Part shown: positions 7,399 through 17,014 of the stretch, one piece after another
Layout of the letters: each line of letters opens with the position of its first letter
Position numbering within the stretch: position 1 is the stretch's first letter
Assembly: GCA_031383405.1 (NCBI GenBank)
Contig: JANMZO010000145.1
Coordinates: forward strand, 1-64,000
Length of the DNA: 64,000 bases
Direction: 5' to 3'
From: JANMZO01 sp031383405
GTDB taxonomy: Bacteria; Actinomycetota; Acidimicrobiia; Acidimicrobiales; JANYDT01
Notes under the pieces: model-generated
What the model was told of the DNA's origin: nothing
The model's database searches: none
The model's input: only the letters and a program-made list of their open reading frames with translations
Made by a program: the position numbers and the translations under genes

Positions 7399-9846
7399 CT
7401 ACTCCGGGTCGGTGTTCAGAACTTTGGCCACCGAGGCGACGTTCTGGCCGGCATCAAGATTCATCACACGTACCCCGGTGGCCTCGCGTCCCTGGGAGGA
7501 AATTTCGCGAACTGCCTGACGGTTGGTGACCCCGCCATCGGAGATGAGGATGATCTCATCGTCGATCTCAACGGTGAACGCGGCAGTCAGCTTGCCTTTC
7601 CGGACCGGCAACTTGATGGCGATGACACCCTGGCCGCCGCGTCCCTGCTGGTTGAACCGCTCCACCTTCACCCGCTTGCCAAACCCGTGGTCCGTGATCA
7701 GAAGCAGGTCGGTCGCATCGGTAACAGCGTCACAGCTCACAACTTCGTCGTTGGATTTGAGCTTCATCCCGCGCACACCGGCGGCAGCACGGCCCATGGC
7801 CCGCACTTCCTCTTCGGTGAAACGGATCGCCTGACCCAGTTTTGACACCATCAGAATATCGTCGTCGCCGTTGGTTTGGATGACCTTCACGAGCTCATCC
7901 TCGTCGCGGAGATTCACGGCGATAAGGCCGGCCCGCAGCGAAGAATCGTATTCGCTCATCAGTGTCTTCTTCACCTGACCGAGCTTGGTGCAGAAGAACA
8001 GGTACCGATGATCTTCATATGTACGCGTATCAATTAGAGCTTGAATCTTCTCGTCGGGTGCGAGCGGCAGAAGGTTGACGATCGCCGTGCCGCGCGCCGT
8101 GCGGTCCTTCTCAGGGATCTCATGGGCTTTCAACCGGTAGACGCGCCCGCGATTCGAAAAGAACAGCAGATACGCATGAGCGGAGGTGGTGATGATGTCG
8201 GTCACATAGTCGTCGTCTTTGAGCTTGGCCCCCTGCACGCCGCGACCGCCTCGACCTTGCGTACGGAACGTGTCGGACGGCATGGCCTTGATGTAGCCGA
8301 TCTTCGACATCGTGATAACAAGTTCCCGGTCTTCGATGAGGTCTTCGACACTCAAGTCACCCGGGTCAAAGGTGATGACCGAACGGCGTGGGTTGGCGTA
8401 CTCGGCGCGTACCTCGTTTAGTTCGGTCTTGAAGACCGTGTTGAGCACGGTACGGTCGCCAAGGATCGCCTGCAGTTCGGTGATCTGAGCCTGCAACTTG
8501 GCCAGGCGCTCTTCGATGTCAATACGGCTCAGACGCGTCAACCGGCCCAGTTGCATATCAAGGATCGACTTGGCCTGAACCTGCGAGAACTCGAACGGTG
8601 CGGCCATGAGTCCCACTTCGGCGGCAGGCCGGTCATCAGAAGCCCGGATCAGCACGATGATCGCGTCGATCACGTTGATCGCCTTCATGAATCCCTCTTG
8701 GACGTGCGCGTCGTCTTGGGCCTTCTTGAGCCGGTACTCGGACCGGCGGGTGATCACCTCGACCTGATGAGCGATGTAGTACTGCAGCATCTGAAGCAAA
8801 TTCAGTGTGCGCGGCACTCCGTCAACAAGCGCCACCATGTTCACACTGAACGTGCTCTGCAGACCGGTCTGCTTGAACAGGTTGTTCATCACGACATAGG
8901 AATTCGCATCGCGCTTGAGATCAATGACGATTCGGGTCTTGCCCTTCGAGGACTCGTCGTTTGCGTTGGCGATGCCAACGAGCTCGCCAGCGTCGACCAG
9001 CTCACCAATGCGCGTGAGAATACCCGCAGGACTCGCCTGATACGGCAGTTCGGTGATGATGATCTGCGACTTGCCGCCCTTACCTTCTTCGATCTCTGCG
9101 ACGGCCCGCATCTTAACGGCACCCTTACCGGTTCGATAAGCGTCCATAATTCCTGCGCGTCCAAGTATGAGCGCTCCAGTCGGGAAATCGGGCCCCTTCA
9201 CGAAATTCATCAGTTCATCGACCGTTGCTTCCGGTCGTTCGAGCAAATGGATCACGGCATCGACAACCTCCCCGAGATTGTGTGGCGCAATGTTCGTAGC
9301 CATCCCAACCGCGATACCGGTCGAGCCGTTGACAAGAAGGTTGGGAAACCGGGCAGGGAGAACCATCGGTTCTTCCTTGTCGCCCGAAAAGTTCGGCTTG
9401 AAACCGACCGTGTTCTCGTCGATGTCAGCCAGCAGCCGCATGGCAAGCGGGGCGAGCCGACATTCGGTGTACCGGTAAGCAGCAGCGTTGGCGTCTGGTG
9501 ACCCGAAGTTACCGTGACCGTCGATAAGCGGATGCCGCAGCGAAAAGCGCTGGGCCATCCGCACCAAGGCGTCGTAGACCGCTGTATCGCCGTGAGGATG
9601 ATACATACCGATTACGTCGCCGACGACCTTGGCACACTTGAAGTGTGGACGGTCGGGGCGCATTCCCCCGTCGTACATGGCCCAGAGGATGCGCCGGTGC
9701 ACCGGCTTGAGGCCATCGCGAACATCGGGCAGTGCGCGCGACACGATGACGGACATCGCGTAGTCGAGGAAGGATCGCTCCATCTCGTCTTGAATTTCGA
9801 TCGGCTCGAAGTTGCCAAACTCCAACGGTGGTTCTTGCATGCTCAT
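7399..9846 (-). CDS. gyrA: DNA gyrase subunit A
   Basis: The 815-residue product is the breakage-reunion subunit of gyrase, which with GyrB introduces negative supercoils. The N-terminus has SRALPDVRDGLKPVHRRIL; the quinolone-determining region reads HPHGDTAVYDALVRMAQ, with Thr at the position of E. coli Ser83; and the active-site Tyr lies in AAAYRYTECRL. The C-terminal beta-pinwheel has its blade repeats, including QQGRGGQGV, the gyrase box equivalent. Length is normal. It is 55 bases downstream of gyrB and probably cotranscribed. Confidence 0.98.
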   Translation of the reverse strand: MSMQEPPLEFGNFEPIEIQDEMERSFLDYAMSVIVSRALPDVRDGLKPVHRRILWAMYDGGMRPDRPHFKCAKVVGDVIGMYHPHGDTAVYDALVRMAQRFSLRHPLIDGHGNFGSPDANAAAYRYTECRLAPLAMRLLADIDENTVGFKPNFSGDKEEPMVLPARFPNLLVNGSTGIAVGMATNIAPHNLGEVVDAVIHLLERPEATVDELMNFVKGPDFPTGALILGRAGIMDAYRTGKGAVKMRAVAEIEEGKGGKSQIIITELPYQASPAGILTRIGELVDAGELVGIANANDESSKGKTRIVIDLKRDANSYVVMNNLFKQTGLQSTFSVNMVALVDGVPRTLNLLQMLQYYIAHQVEVITRRSEYRLKKAQDDAHVQEGFMKAINVIDAIIVLIRASDDRPAAEVGLMAAPFEFSQVQAKSILDMQLGRLTRLSRIDIEERLAKLQAQITELQAILGDRTVLNTVFKTELNEVRAEYANPRRSVITFDPGDLSVEDLIEDRELVITMSKIGYIKAMPSDTFRTQGRGGRGVQGAKLKDDDYVTDIITTSAHAYLLFFSNRGRVYRLKAHEIPEKDRTARGTAIVNLLPLAPDEKIQALIDTRTYEDHRYLFFCTKLGQVKKTLMSEYDSSLRAGLIAVNLRDEDELVKVIQTNGDDDILMVSKLGQAIRFTEEEVRAMGRAAAGVRGMKLKSNDEVVSCDAVTDATDLLLITDHGFGKRVKVERFNQQGRGGQGVIAIKLPVRKGKLTAAFTVEIDDEIILISDGGVTNRQAVREISSQGREATGVRVMNLDAGQNVASVAKVLNTDPE

Positions 9847-9901
9847 AGAAAGGATTCCTCAGTGTTCGCTGCTGGTAAGCGCGCTTATGTATCTCGGGGA
9901 C

Positions 9902-11965
9902 TTAAATGTCAAGGAAGCGAACATCGTTCGCGTTCTGCACAATGAACTGCTTGCGGGCATCGACGTCGTCGCCCATCAACGTGCTCATCACCTGATCGGC
10001 AATGGCTGCCTGCTCAACGGTGACCTTCAGCAGGGTGCGCTTCGTGGCATCCATGGTGGTGTCGCCGAGTTCATCGGCATCCATTTCACCCAGGCCCTTA
10101 AGACGGTTGAACTCGAACTTGCGGTTCGGATTTTCCTCCAGGAATCGGTCTTTCGCAGAATCGTCTTTGAGGTAGCGCTTCCCCTCTTTGCCGACGACCA
10201 CCGAATACAGCGGTGGTTGGGCGATATACACGAAGCCGGCCTCGACCATGGGTCGCATCTGGCGGAAGAAGAACGTGAGCAGAAGCGTGCGGATGTGGGA
10301 GCCGTCGACGTCGGCGTCGCACAGCGCGATCACCTTGTGATAGCGGCACTTCGAGGCATCGAACTCCTCGCCGACCCCGCCCCCTATTGCAGTGATGAGC
10401 GCCTGGATTTCGGTGTTCTTCATCATCTTGTCGATACGCGAGCGTTCGACGTTGAGAATCTTGCCGCGGATCGGGAGAATGGCCTGGGTACGGGGATCTC
10501 GCGCATCGGTGGCCGAACCCAGCGCCGAGTCGCCCTCCACGATGAAGAGCTCAGACTCTTCGGGGTTCTTGCCCGAGCAATCTTTCAACTTGCCCGGTAG
10601 ACCGCCGCCAAACGTTGCCGACTTACGCGCCACATCGCGGGCCTTGCGGGCCGCGACCCTCGCCTGCTGGGCGAACTGGGCCTTCTTGACGATCTTGTTA
10701 GCCTCCGTCGGGTTCTCCTCGAACCACTCCGCCAACTTCTCGTTGGTTGCCTTCTGCACGAGAGTCTTCATGCTCGTGTTGCCGAGCTTGCCCTTCGTCT
10801 GGCCTTCGAACTGCGGCTCGCGCACCTTCACGGAAATGATGGCCGTGAGACCTTCACGAATGTCTTCGCCGGCCAGGTTCTCGTCTTTCTCCTTGAGAAG
10901 TCCCTTCTCCCGGCCGTACTTGTTGATCACGCCGGTGAGCGCCGAGCGGAAACCTTCGACGTGGGTACCACCCTCAATCGTGGCGATACCGTTCGCAAAG
11001 GAATGGAGGCCCTCGTAGTAGCCGGTGTTCCACTGCATGGCCACTTCAGCTTCACCGATGTTCTCGTCGTCGGACACCTTGAACGAGGGCACTTTGGAAA
11101 ACAGAGGTTCTTTTGTAGCGTTGAGGTGCTTCACAAAGTCGATCAGACCCTGATTGAACTTGAAGACGACCTCTTCCGGAAGACCATCGCCGTCACGGTC
11201 GTGGTCGGGCCGTTCATCGCGGAACACGATCTCCAAACCAGCGTTCAGGAACGCCATCATCCGGAACCGCTCAACCATTGTTTCGGCGCGAAACTCGGTG
11301 GTTTCGAAGATCGTGGTGTCTGGCCAGAAGGTGACGGTGGTACCGGTGCGGTTGCGTGGTGCCTTGCCCGTCACCACCAGTTTCGTCTTGACCGTCCCGC
11401 CGTTGGCAAACTCGACGAAGTGCCGACTGCCCTCACGGTCGATCTCCGCGATCAACTTGGAAGAAAGCGCGTTCACCACTGATACGCCCACACCGTGCAA
11501 ACCACCCGAAACCTTGTAACCGCCACCCTCGCCGAACTTCCCACCGGCATTGAGCTCCGACAACACAATCTCCGCAGCGGGACGGCCGTTGAAGCGCTTA
11601 TCGTCGTGCTTCATCGGTGCCACCGGAATTCCGCGCCCGTTGTCTTCGACCCGACAGCCCCCATCGGCTTGCAATGTCACGACGATGCGGTTGGCGAAGC
11701 CGGCCATCGCCTCGTCGACCGAGTTGTCGACCACCTCCCAGACGCAGTGATGGAGCCCTGTGATGCCGGTGGACCCGATGTACATGCCGGGTCGCTTGCG
11801 AACATGTTCCCTGCCCTCAAGGATCATGATGTCGCTTGAGTCGTAGGACGATGACCCCTTGGTGGACATCGAACCACCCGGTGATGGTGCAACGGCAGTT
11901 GGTGCAACGGCGGTTGGCGTGGTCGGGGGAGATGCAGCAGGAGGTGTCGCAGTGTCGTTACTCAT
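9902..11965 (-). CDS. gyrB: DNA gyrase subunit B
   Basis: This 687-residue protein is the ATPase and TOPRIM subunit of gyrase. GHKL ATPase motifs are visible: EVVDNSVDEAMAGFA, DNGRGIPV and GLHGVGVSVVNALS. The TOPRIM motifs follow: EGDSALG, LPIRGKILNVE and DADVDGSHIRTLLLTFFFR. About 45 residues precede the conserved core and contain the duplicated run TAVAPTAVAP, probably disordered. An internal ATG at the STKGSSS position is an alternative start. The gene follows dciA and recF on the same strand as in most actinobacteria. Confidence 0.98.
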   Translation of the reverse strand: MSNDTATPPAASPPTTPTAVAPTAVAPSPGGSMSTKGSSSYDSSDIMILEGREHVRKRPGMYIGSTGITGLHHCVWEVVDNSVDEAMAGFANRIVVTLQADGGCRVEDNGRGIPVAPMKHDDKRFNGRPAAEIVLSELNAGGKFGEGGGYKVSGGLHGVGVSVVNALSSKLIAEIDREGSRHFVEFANGGTVKTKLVVTGKAPRNRTGTTVTFWPDTTIFETTEFRAETMVERFRMMAFLNAGLEIVFRDERPDHDRDGDGLPEEVVFKFNQGLIDFVKHLNATKEPLFSKVPSFKVSDDENIGEAEVAMQWNTGYYEGLHSFANGIATIEGGTHVEGFRSALTGVINKYGREKGLLKEKDENLAGEDIREGLTAIISVKVREPQFEGQTKGKLGNTSMKTLVQKATNEKLAEWFEENPTEANKIVKKAQFAQQARVAARKARDVARKSATFGGGLPGKLKDCSGKNPEESELFIVEGDSALGSATDARDPRTQAILPIRGKILNVERSRIDKMMKNTEIQALITAIGGGVGEEFDASKCRYHKVIALCDADVDGSHIRTLLLTFFFRQMRPMVEAGFVYIAQPPLYSVVVGKEGKRYLKDDSAKDRFLEENPNRKFEFNRLKGLGEMDADELGDTTMDATKRTLLKVTVEQAAIADQVMSTLMGDDVDARKQFIVQNANDVRFLDI

Positions 11966-12205
11966 AGTGGTTCTTTTCTGCGCGCGTTTGGGCGGGCAAC
12001 CCTTTCATTTCCAACCGAATTTTGAGATTTTTCCGCGTTGGAAACCCGTCGACGGATTCCTCAGCGAAGGCAGACGTTTCGCGAACCCAGCTTTTCGTGT
12101 TTCCGCTGGTCAGAGCGGAGAATCGCACATGCGTAATTCTACTCGACCGGGTGTGACAGACCCCCCGCAAACGGTGGGTTTTCGGAAGAAAATCCGTGGA
12201 TTTCG

Positions 12206-12562
12206 CTACTCGACCGCTCGGGGACCGCGTCGGGTTCCGACCACACGAACAGACAGGCTTGAAACGGTTCCGGCGCCGACCTGCTCGTTTACCCGCCGGA
12301 TCAGATCATCACCGAGAAACTTGAGTTGCGTAGCCCACGCCGGCTCGATCACCTCAACCGTAAGCACACCGTCGCGTAACCCGACCGGACGCAGATGTGC
12401 AGCCAGAAGTTCCCCGACGAGGCCCTCCCAGCCGGCGAACACTTTCGACAGCGAGTCAGGCGGAGCTAGACCCAGGCGTTTCGTGAGAGCATCGAGTGTC
12501 TCGCCGATTTTCCGAGGATCCTGGGGATCATTTCCGGGGTTTCGTGATGAACGGTAGCTCAT
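12206..12562 (-). CDS. dciA: DciA family (DUF721) replication protein
   Basis: A 118-residue protein placed between recF and gyrB, the standard position of the actinobacterial DUF721 protein. The KH-like core reads VFAGWEGLVGELLAAHLRPVGL, then GVLTVEVIEPAWATQLKFL, the conserved W-A-x-x-L pattern of DciA. DciA proteins load or assist the replicative helicase DnaB in bacteria lacking DnaC/DnaI, fitting the dnaB gene at 45-48 kb. I chose the ATG at 12562 because it overlaps the recF stop as ATGA (12559-12562); a start at 12577 is possible. Confidence 0.85.
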   Translation of the reverse strand: MSYRSSRNPGNDPQDPRKIGETLDALTKRLGLAPPDSLSKVFAGWEGLVGELLAAHLRPVGLRDGVLTVEVIEPAWATQLKFLGDDLIRRVNEQVGAGTVSSLSVRVVGTRRGPRAVE

Positions 12563-13704
12563 GTCACGCGATTCCACGCGGTTTCGTCCACAGATTCCAC
12601 AGCTTTATCCACAGGCAGCAGCCGGGTGGAGCCGGAGTTTCTGGCGACCCGGAGAATCGATTCGACTTCAGCGGCGGGTGGGACAAACCCGGCGGTGGCC
12701 AACAACGCCTGACCCGGCGGAAGATGCCGCACGAGCGCATCGCTCCGTTGGGGGTCAAGCTCGGAGAACACATCATCAAGCAAAAGTAACGGCGGTTCAC
12801 CCAACCGGTCCGTCAAGAGGCGATGGGCGGCCAAACGCAATGCGAGCGAGAGCGTCCGCTGTTCTCCCTGAGACGCGTGAGTTCGCGACGGGCGACCTTC
12901 GATGAGTAACTCGACGTCGTCACGGTGAGGGCCAATCAACGACAGCCCGCGTCGCGCGTCGTCGATGCGACCTTCCGCTAACGCCCCAGGCAGGCCGTCA
13001 GGGCGGTCGAACCACACTGACCGGTAGGTGAGTGTCACCGGGGCCGGCCGATCGGCTACGTCGCTGTACGCCGTGGCTACGAAAGCACGGAGATCATCCA
13101 GTAACGCGAGGCGCGCCCTTGCGACATCGGTTCCGACGTGACCCAACTTGGCGTCCCAGACGTCAAGTGTGAAACCGACCTCAGCGCTCAAGCGTCCGCC
13201 GGCCTGTTTGAGCAGGGCGTTTCTCTGCCGAAGGACCCGCTCGAGTTCCGTGAGCATCGCCTCGTTGCGAGGATGCAGCATCGTCAGCACCCCATCGAGA
13301 TACGACCGGCGTTCACCCGGACCGCCCTTCACGAGAATCAGGTCCTCCGGTGAAAACACCGTGATTCTCAGGACATCACGGAGTTCACGGTTGCGTTTGA
13401 GCGGCTGTTTGTTGACGAGCACACGATTGCGTCCAGACGGCACGATCTCGATTTCGATCAACACCGACCGCCCGTCAGCATCGATCTCGGCCCGTACAAC
13501 GCCGCGCTCGGCACCAAGTCTGACCAGAGCCTCGGTGGGGGCGCCCCGAAAGGACCCGAGAATCGACAGGTAACCGGCTGCTTCGAGCAGGTTCGTCTTG
13601 CCGGTGCCGTTGGGCCCGACAACCACGGTGAGCCCGGGGCCAAATCTGATCTCAGCTTCCTCATAGCTACGGAAGTCACGAAGCCACAACCGTTGCAGGG
13701 TCAT
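12559..13704 (-). CDS. recF: DNA replication and repair protein RecF
   Basis: This 381-residue SMC-like ATPase binds gapped DNA and helps load RecA. The N-terminus LQRLWLRDFRSYEEAEIRF is characteristic, followed by Walker A (VVGPNGTGKTNLLEA), the RRSYLDGVL segment, the ABC signature region (HASQGEQRTLSLALRL) and Walker B (LLLLDDVFSELDPQR). The start at 13704 is fixed by GGAGGTG five bases before ATG; a longer frame from 13737 adds a basic run outside the family. It follows dnaN with a short gap and is coupled to dciA. Confidence 0.97.
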   Translation of the reverse strand: MTLQRLWLRDFRSYEEAEIRFGPGLTVVVGPNGTGKTNLLEAAGYLSILGSFRGAPTEALVRLGAERGVVRAEIDADGRSVLIEIEIVPSGRNRVLVNKQPLKRNRELRDVLRITVFSPEDLILVKGGPGERRSYLDGVLTMLHPRNEAMLTELERVLRQRNALLKQAGGRLSAEVGFTLDVWDAKLGHVGTDVARARLALLDDLRAFVATAYSDVADRPAPVTLTYRSVWFDRPDGLPGALAEGRIDDARRGLSLIGPHRDDVELLIEGRPSRTHASQGEQRTLSLALRLAAHRLLTDRLGEPPLLLLDDVFSELDPQRSDALVRHLPPGQALLATAGFVPPAAEVESILRVARNSGSTRLLPVDKAVESVDETAWNRVT

Positions 13705-13755
13705 TGGACACCTCCGACGGGATCGGCACGACACCAACGGTAGAAGCGGAAAGCG

Positions 13756-14844
13756 TCAAACGCGGACGGGCATCAGCAGGTACAGGTAGTCAGACCGATC
13801 GAGGGACCGAAGCACCGCTGGCTTCAAGTTGTCGGTCGTTTCGAGCGTGACGGTTTCACCGACCGCCGAGTCGACACCGGCGATCAGGAACTCCGGGTTG
13901 AATGCAACCGTGAGATCCGCACCTGAATAGGTGGCTTCGATCTGCTCATTGGCCTGGCCGACGTCTTGAGTGATGGCAACCAACTCAAGGCTGTCAGCAC
14001 TCAGCTTGAGTCGAACGGGAGTGGCGTCTTTCGCCAACAGGCGAACCCGCTTTAGTGCATCGAGGAAGGCTGAACGGTTCACGGTCAACTTGTTCGGGAG
14101 TTGAGCCGGGATCAGATTTCGGTAGGGCGGATACTGACCCTCGATCAGGCGGGTCATCACCGTCGTTGAGCCGACCACGAACGAGGCCTCTCGTTCCCCG
14201 AGGTGATGGGTCACATCCCCGGTGTTCCCGAGTACGCGGGCGACCTCGCCCAGGGCCCGACTCGGAACCAGCACCGTCTGACCTTCCTGCAGCACCGTTG
14301 TGCCGGGAAGGTCGCGTACAGCGAGTCGGTACGAATCGGTAGCCACGAGACGAAGCCCGCCCGCTTCCGCCGCCATAAGCACCCCGGTCAGAATCGGACG
14401 CGCATCGTCGTGGCTCGCCGAGGGAATCACCTGTTTGACTGCATCGGCCAATTCAGCAGCACCGATAGTGATTCCTCCGGGAGCGGGATCCGGCAGACGG
14501 GGAAATTCCTCCACCGGAAGTGTTCGGAGCGAGAACACGGAACGACCCGACTCAATCTGAGCCTGTTCAGCATCGACCGTCAGTGTCACCGCACCCGAGT
14601 CCAGTGCGCGAAAGATATCGGCGCCAAGCTTGGCCGGAAGTACCGCACTGCCGTCTTTGAGGCCGGCAACGACGACGTTAACCATGATCGTGAGGTCGAG
14701 GTCGGTCCCGGTCAGCTGAAGCTTGTCACCCGACAACACGAGCCGCACTCCAGAAAGTACCGGCATTGCTGATCGCGACGCGACGGCACGAGCCGCTGTC
14801 GAGAAAGCGTCGACCAAAACATCACGTTCACAGCGGAGTTTCAC
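13756..14844 (-). CDS. dnaN: DNA polymerase III beta sliding clamp
   Basis: A 362-residue clamp that tethers the replicative polymerase to DNA. It has the start MKLRCERDVLVDAFSTAARA, a conserved SRSAMPVLSGVRL segment and the C-terminal YLLMPVRV, which contributes to the partner-binding pocket (usual ending MPMRL/V). Three repeats of the clamp fold fit the length. It lies directly after the dnaA-dnaN spacer that forms the oriC candidate and before recF on the same strand. Confidence 0.98.
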   Translation of the reverse strand: MKLRCERDVLVDAFSTAARAVASRSAMPVLSGVRLVLSGDKLQLTGTDLDLTIMVNVVVAGLKDGSAVLPAKLGADIFRALDSGAVTLTVDAEQAQIESGRSVFSLRTLPVEEFPRLPDPAPGGITIGAAELADAVKQVIPSASHDDARPILTGVLMAAEAGGLRLVATDSYRLAVRDLPGTTVLQEGQTVLVPSRALGEVARVLGNTGDVTHHLGEREASFVVGSTTVMTRLIEGQYPPYRNLIPAQLPNKLTVNRSAFLDALKRVRLLAKDATPVRLKLSADSLELVAITQDVGQANEQIEATYSGADLTVAFNPEFLIAGVDSAVGETVTLETTDNLKPAVLRSLDRSDYLYLLMPVRV

Positions 14845-15060
14845 AGTGTTCCTCTATAGAGAAAGAGATAAAGAAATAGCAACAACAGTAATAAGGGTTG
14901 TGGATTGTGGAAAGCTGGCCATTATGCCAGCTCACGACGGGTGTTGAGGTGTGCAACGTTATCCCCCGCGTGCACAGGAGCCGGGCTGGATTCGTAGCGA
15001 CGTGTGGACGGCACCAGTTTTACCCACAGATATATACGGTTTTCCACCGGGTTATCCACC
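14845..15060. other. oriC candidate (dnaA-dnaN spacer with DnaA-box-like sites)
   Basis: The 207-bp spacer between dnaA and dnaN, the usual actinobacterial origin position. DnaA-box-like 9-mers occur at 14899-14907, 14906-14914 and 15003-15011 (all on the minus strand, two mismatches), 15020-15028 (TTACCCACA, one mismatch), 15040-15048 and 15052-15060 (TTATCCACC, one mismatch; overlaps the dnaA stop). An A/T-rich run at about 14865-14895 could be the unwinding element. A 6-bp hairpin GCTGGC/GCCAGC lies at 14914-14931. No box is perfect and the spacer is short for this phylum. Confidence 0.6.
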
Positions 15061-16455
15061 GGTCTTTATTACACGAATAAGTTCGCTGACTTGATCGTAG
15101 ATGGCGCGGCGCTCTTTCATCTGCTCGGTGATTTTCTCGACCGCGTGGATCACAGTTGTGTGGTCGCGGTCGCCGAATTCCCGACCGATCATTGGATAGC
15201 TGAAGTCGGTTAACTCGCGAAAGACATACATACCAACCTGCCTGGCCGTGACCAATGGTCGGCGTCGGCTTTGCCCCGTGAGATCGACGATGGTGAAGCC
15301 GAACATGTCTGCCGTGGCGTTGAGAATCGCTTTCGCGGTGACCGGTCGAGGCTCGTTTCCCGAAAGCAGATCGGACAACACGCGCTCGGCCATTGGAAGA
15401 TCAAGCGCGACCCGGTTGAGTCCGGCGTAGGCGCAAACCCGGTTGAGCGCACCCTCAAGCTCGCGAATGTTGTCTTTTATATGTGTACCGATGAAATTGA
15501 ACACGTCATCGGGCACGGCTATGCGTTCGCGCTCGGCCTTCTTTCGAAGAATGGCCAGACGGGTCTCGATCTCCGGGGGTTGCACGTCGGTTATCAAACC
15601 CCACTCGAAACGGCTACGTAGGCGGTCTTCAAGCGTCGCAATACTCTTCGGAGGACGGTCGCTTGAGATGACGATCTGGCGACCACTTTGGTGAAGGAAA
15701 TTGAAGGTGTGGAAAAACTCCTCCTGCGTTCCTTCCTTGCCCTCCATGAACTGAATGTCGTCGATGAGCAGAACATCACAGTCATCGCGATAGCGACGTT
15801 TAAAACCACCGGTCGTGTTGGTTTTGATCGCGTCGACGAATTCGTTCATGAACGTTTCGGTCGAAACGTAGCGAATACGGCTGGTTCGGTAGTTCTCCCG
15901 CACATAGTGCGCTATGGCTTGGAGAAGATGAGTCTTGCCCAACCCGGAATCACCGTAGATAAAGAGCGGGTTGTATGACCGGGCGGGCGTTTCAGCGACA
16001 GACATGGCCGCGGCATGGGCAAAACGGTTGGAGGAGCCAATAACGAAGTCGGCGAAGGTGTAGCGCGGGTTCAACACCAGGTCGCCACTGACCCGATCGT
16101 TATTGCCGAACGGAAGTTGTGTCACCGGTCCTGGAGTCCGGGTGACTGGCTCCGGGGTGACCAACGGGTCGAGTTCGAACGTTGGCGCACCGGCCGCGCC
16201 CGCTTCAAGTACCTCGATCGACACCGTCATTCGTTGACCGGTGACTTCCAACAGCGCGTCTGAGATGACGCCGAGATAGCGGCTTTCGATGCGCTCCTTC
16301 GCTATCGAGTGGGGAACGGCAAGAATCAGCCGGTGGTCGTCGAGGACGAGCGGACGAGCCGCGGCGAAACTGCTGTTCCACGTAGCGACCGGGAGGCGGG
16401 TACGAAGACGTGCGGCAAGCTCTGGCCAGACTGTGGCGTCATCCTCCCCGTTCAT
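15052..16455 (-). CDS. dnaA: Chromosomal replication initiator DnaA
   Basis: A 467-residue initiator that binds DnaA boxes at oriC, melts DNA and recruits the helicase. Domain I is at the N-terminus (VWPELAARLRTRLP), followed by a short linker. The AAA+ domain starts with NPRYTFADFVIGSSNRFAHA and has Walker A GDSGLGKTHL and Walker B LLIDDIQF. Domain IV has the DNA-binding signature GDRDHTTVIHAVEKI (GDRD replacing the usual GGRD). I use the ATG at 16455; 36 further codons upstream are open but outside the family and overlap the box-like sites of the leader. Confidence 0.97.
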   Translation of the reverse strand: MNGEDDATVWPELAARLRTRLPVATWNSSFAAARPLVLDDHRLILAVPHSIAKERIESRYLGVISDALLEVTGQRMTVSIEVLEAGAAGAPTFELDPLVTPEPVTRTPGPVTQLPFGNNDRVSGDLVLNPRYTFADFVIGSSNRFAHAAAMSVAETPARSYNPLFIYGDSGLGKTHLLQAIAHYVRENYRTSRIRYVSTETFMNEFVDAIKTNTTGGFKRRYRDDCDVLLIDDIQFMEGKEGTQEEFFHTFNFLHQSGRQIVISSDRPPKSIATLEDRLRSRFEWGLITDVQPPEIETRLAILRKKAERERIAVPDDVFNFIGTHIKDNIRELEGALNRVCAYAGLNRVALDLPMAERVLSDLLSGNEPRPVTAKAILNATADMFGFTIVDLTGQSRRRPLVTARQVGMYVFRELTDFSYPMIGREFGDRDHTTVIHAVEKITEQMKERRAIYDQVSELIRVIKTGG

Positions 16456-16878
16456 GCGCTTGTCACCCGGTTTTCCACAAGTTCGTCCACAGATGTGGAA
16501 ATCATATGAGCACTGATTAGTCGTTCTCTGTAACGGATCGACTGAGATAAATCCGCTGGTCAAACCACCACAACCTCAGGGCAGCACGGTAGCACTCCCT
16601 CAATCGCCTGTGTTTCGTGGCTGGCGAGGTGAGGATGAGGTGCATGCGATTCGAAATCGCAACGGATTTCAACAGGCAGAGTGCATCGCTCAACAAACCA
16701 CCGACAGTGGTGCGCAGTCCGGGCCCCGATTTCCGGCTTTGCGGGGCCTGGGTGACCATGGTCAGCCCCGCGCACCACGGTCGCACCCGTGCGGTTCTTG
16801 GCTTCGGCGCAGTCCGCTATTGTTGTTAGGTTCTGTGAACGGCCTGTACGGACGTTCTTCGCTTACCTAAGGACCGCC
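16456..16878. promoter_or_regulatory. dnaA-rpmH divergent intergenic region
   Basis: This 423-bp spacer has no convincing gene. Next to dnaA it holds DnaA-box-like sites: TTTTCCACA at 16471-16479, TCGTCCACA at 16483-16491, and the inverted TGTGGAAAT at 16494-16502. These fit DnaA autoregulation of its own gene. The rpmH promoter candidate is listed separately. The central 250 bp show nothing recognisable. Confidence 0.55.
16795..16823 (+). promoter_or_regulatory. Candidate rpmH promoter
   Basis: TTCTTG (16795-16800) and TATTGT (16818-16823) are separated by 17 bases, 55 bases before the rpmH start. This is a fair match to the housekeeping sigma consensus. Confidence 0.5.
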
Positions 16879-17013
16879 GTGAAGCGTACTTTTCAACCCA
16901 ATGTCCGACGTCGTGCGAAAAAGCACGGCTTCCGAGCCCGCATGTCCACCGCAGGTGGACGCGCCGTTCTGAAGGCTCGTCGAGCCAAGGGCCGAGCCCG
17001 GATTTCTGCCTAG
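16879..17013 (+). CDS. rpmH: 50S ribosomal protein L34
   Basis: The 44-residue, strongly basic product reads KRTFQPNVRRRAKKHGFRAR, then MSTAGGRAVLKARRAKGR, which is the L34 sequence. L34 is a late-assembling protein of the large subunit. The start is GTG at 16879, with AAGGA 5 bases upstream. It opens the plus-strand cluster rpmH-rnpA-yidD-yidC-jag; rnpA begins one base after its stop. Confidence 0.97.
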   Translation: MKRTFQPNVRRRAKKHGFRARMSTAGGRAVLKARRAKGRARISA

Positions 17014-17014
17014 G

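Noticed and set aside
9590..9620. GyrA Thr at the Ser83 position as a quinolone-resistance mutation
   Set aside because: Thr at this position is the natural state in several bacteria; resistance cannot be inferred from it.
9812..10600. Long plus-strand frames opposite gyrB, gyrA, recF, dnaN and dnaA
   Set aside because: They are antisense to strongly conserved genes, have no recognisable domains and arise from high GC content.
16456..16563. N-terminal extension of DnaA by 36 codons
   Set aside because: The extension has no match to domain I, contains box-like sites and the ATG at 16455 fits the family.
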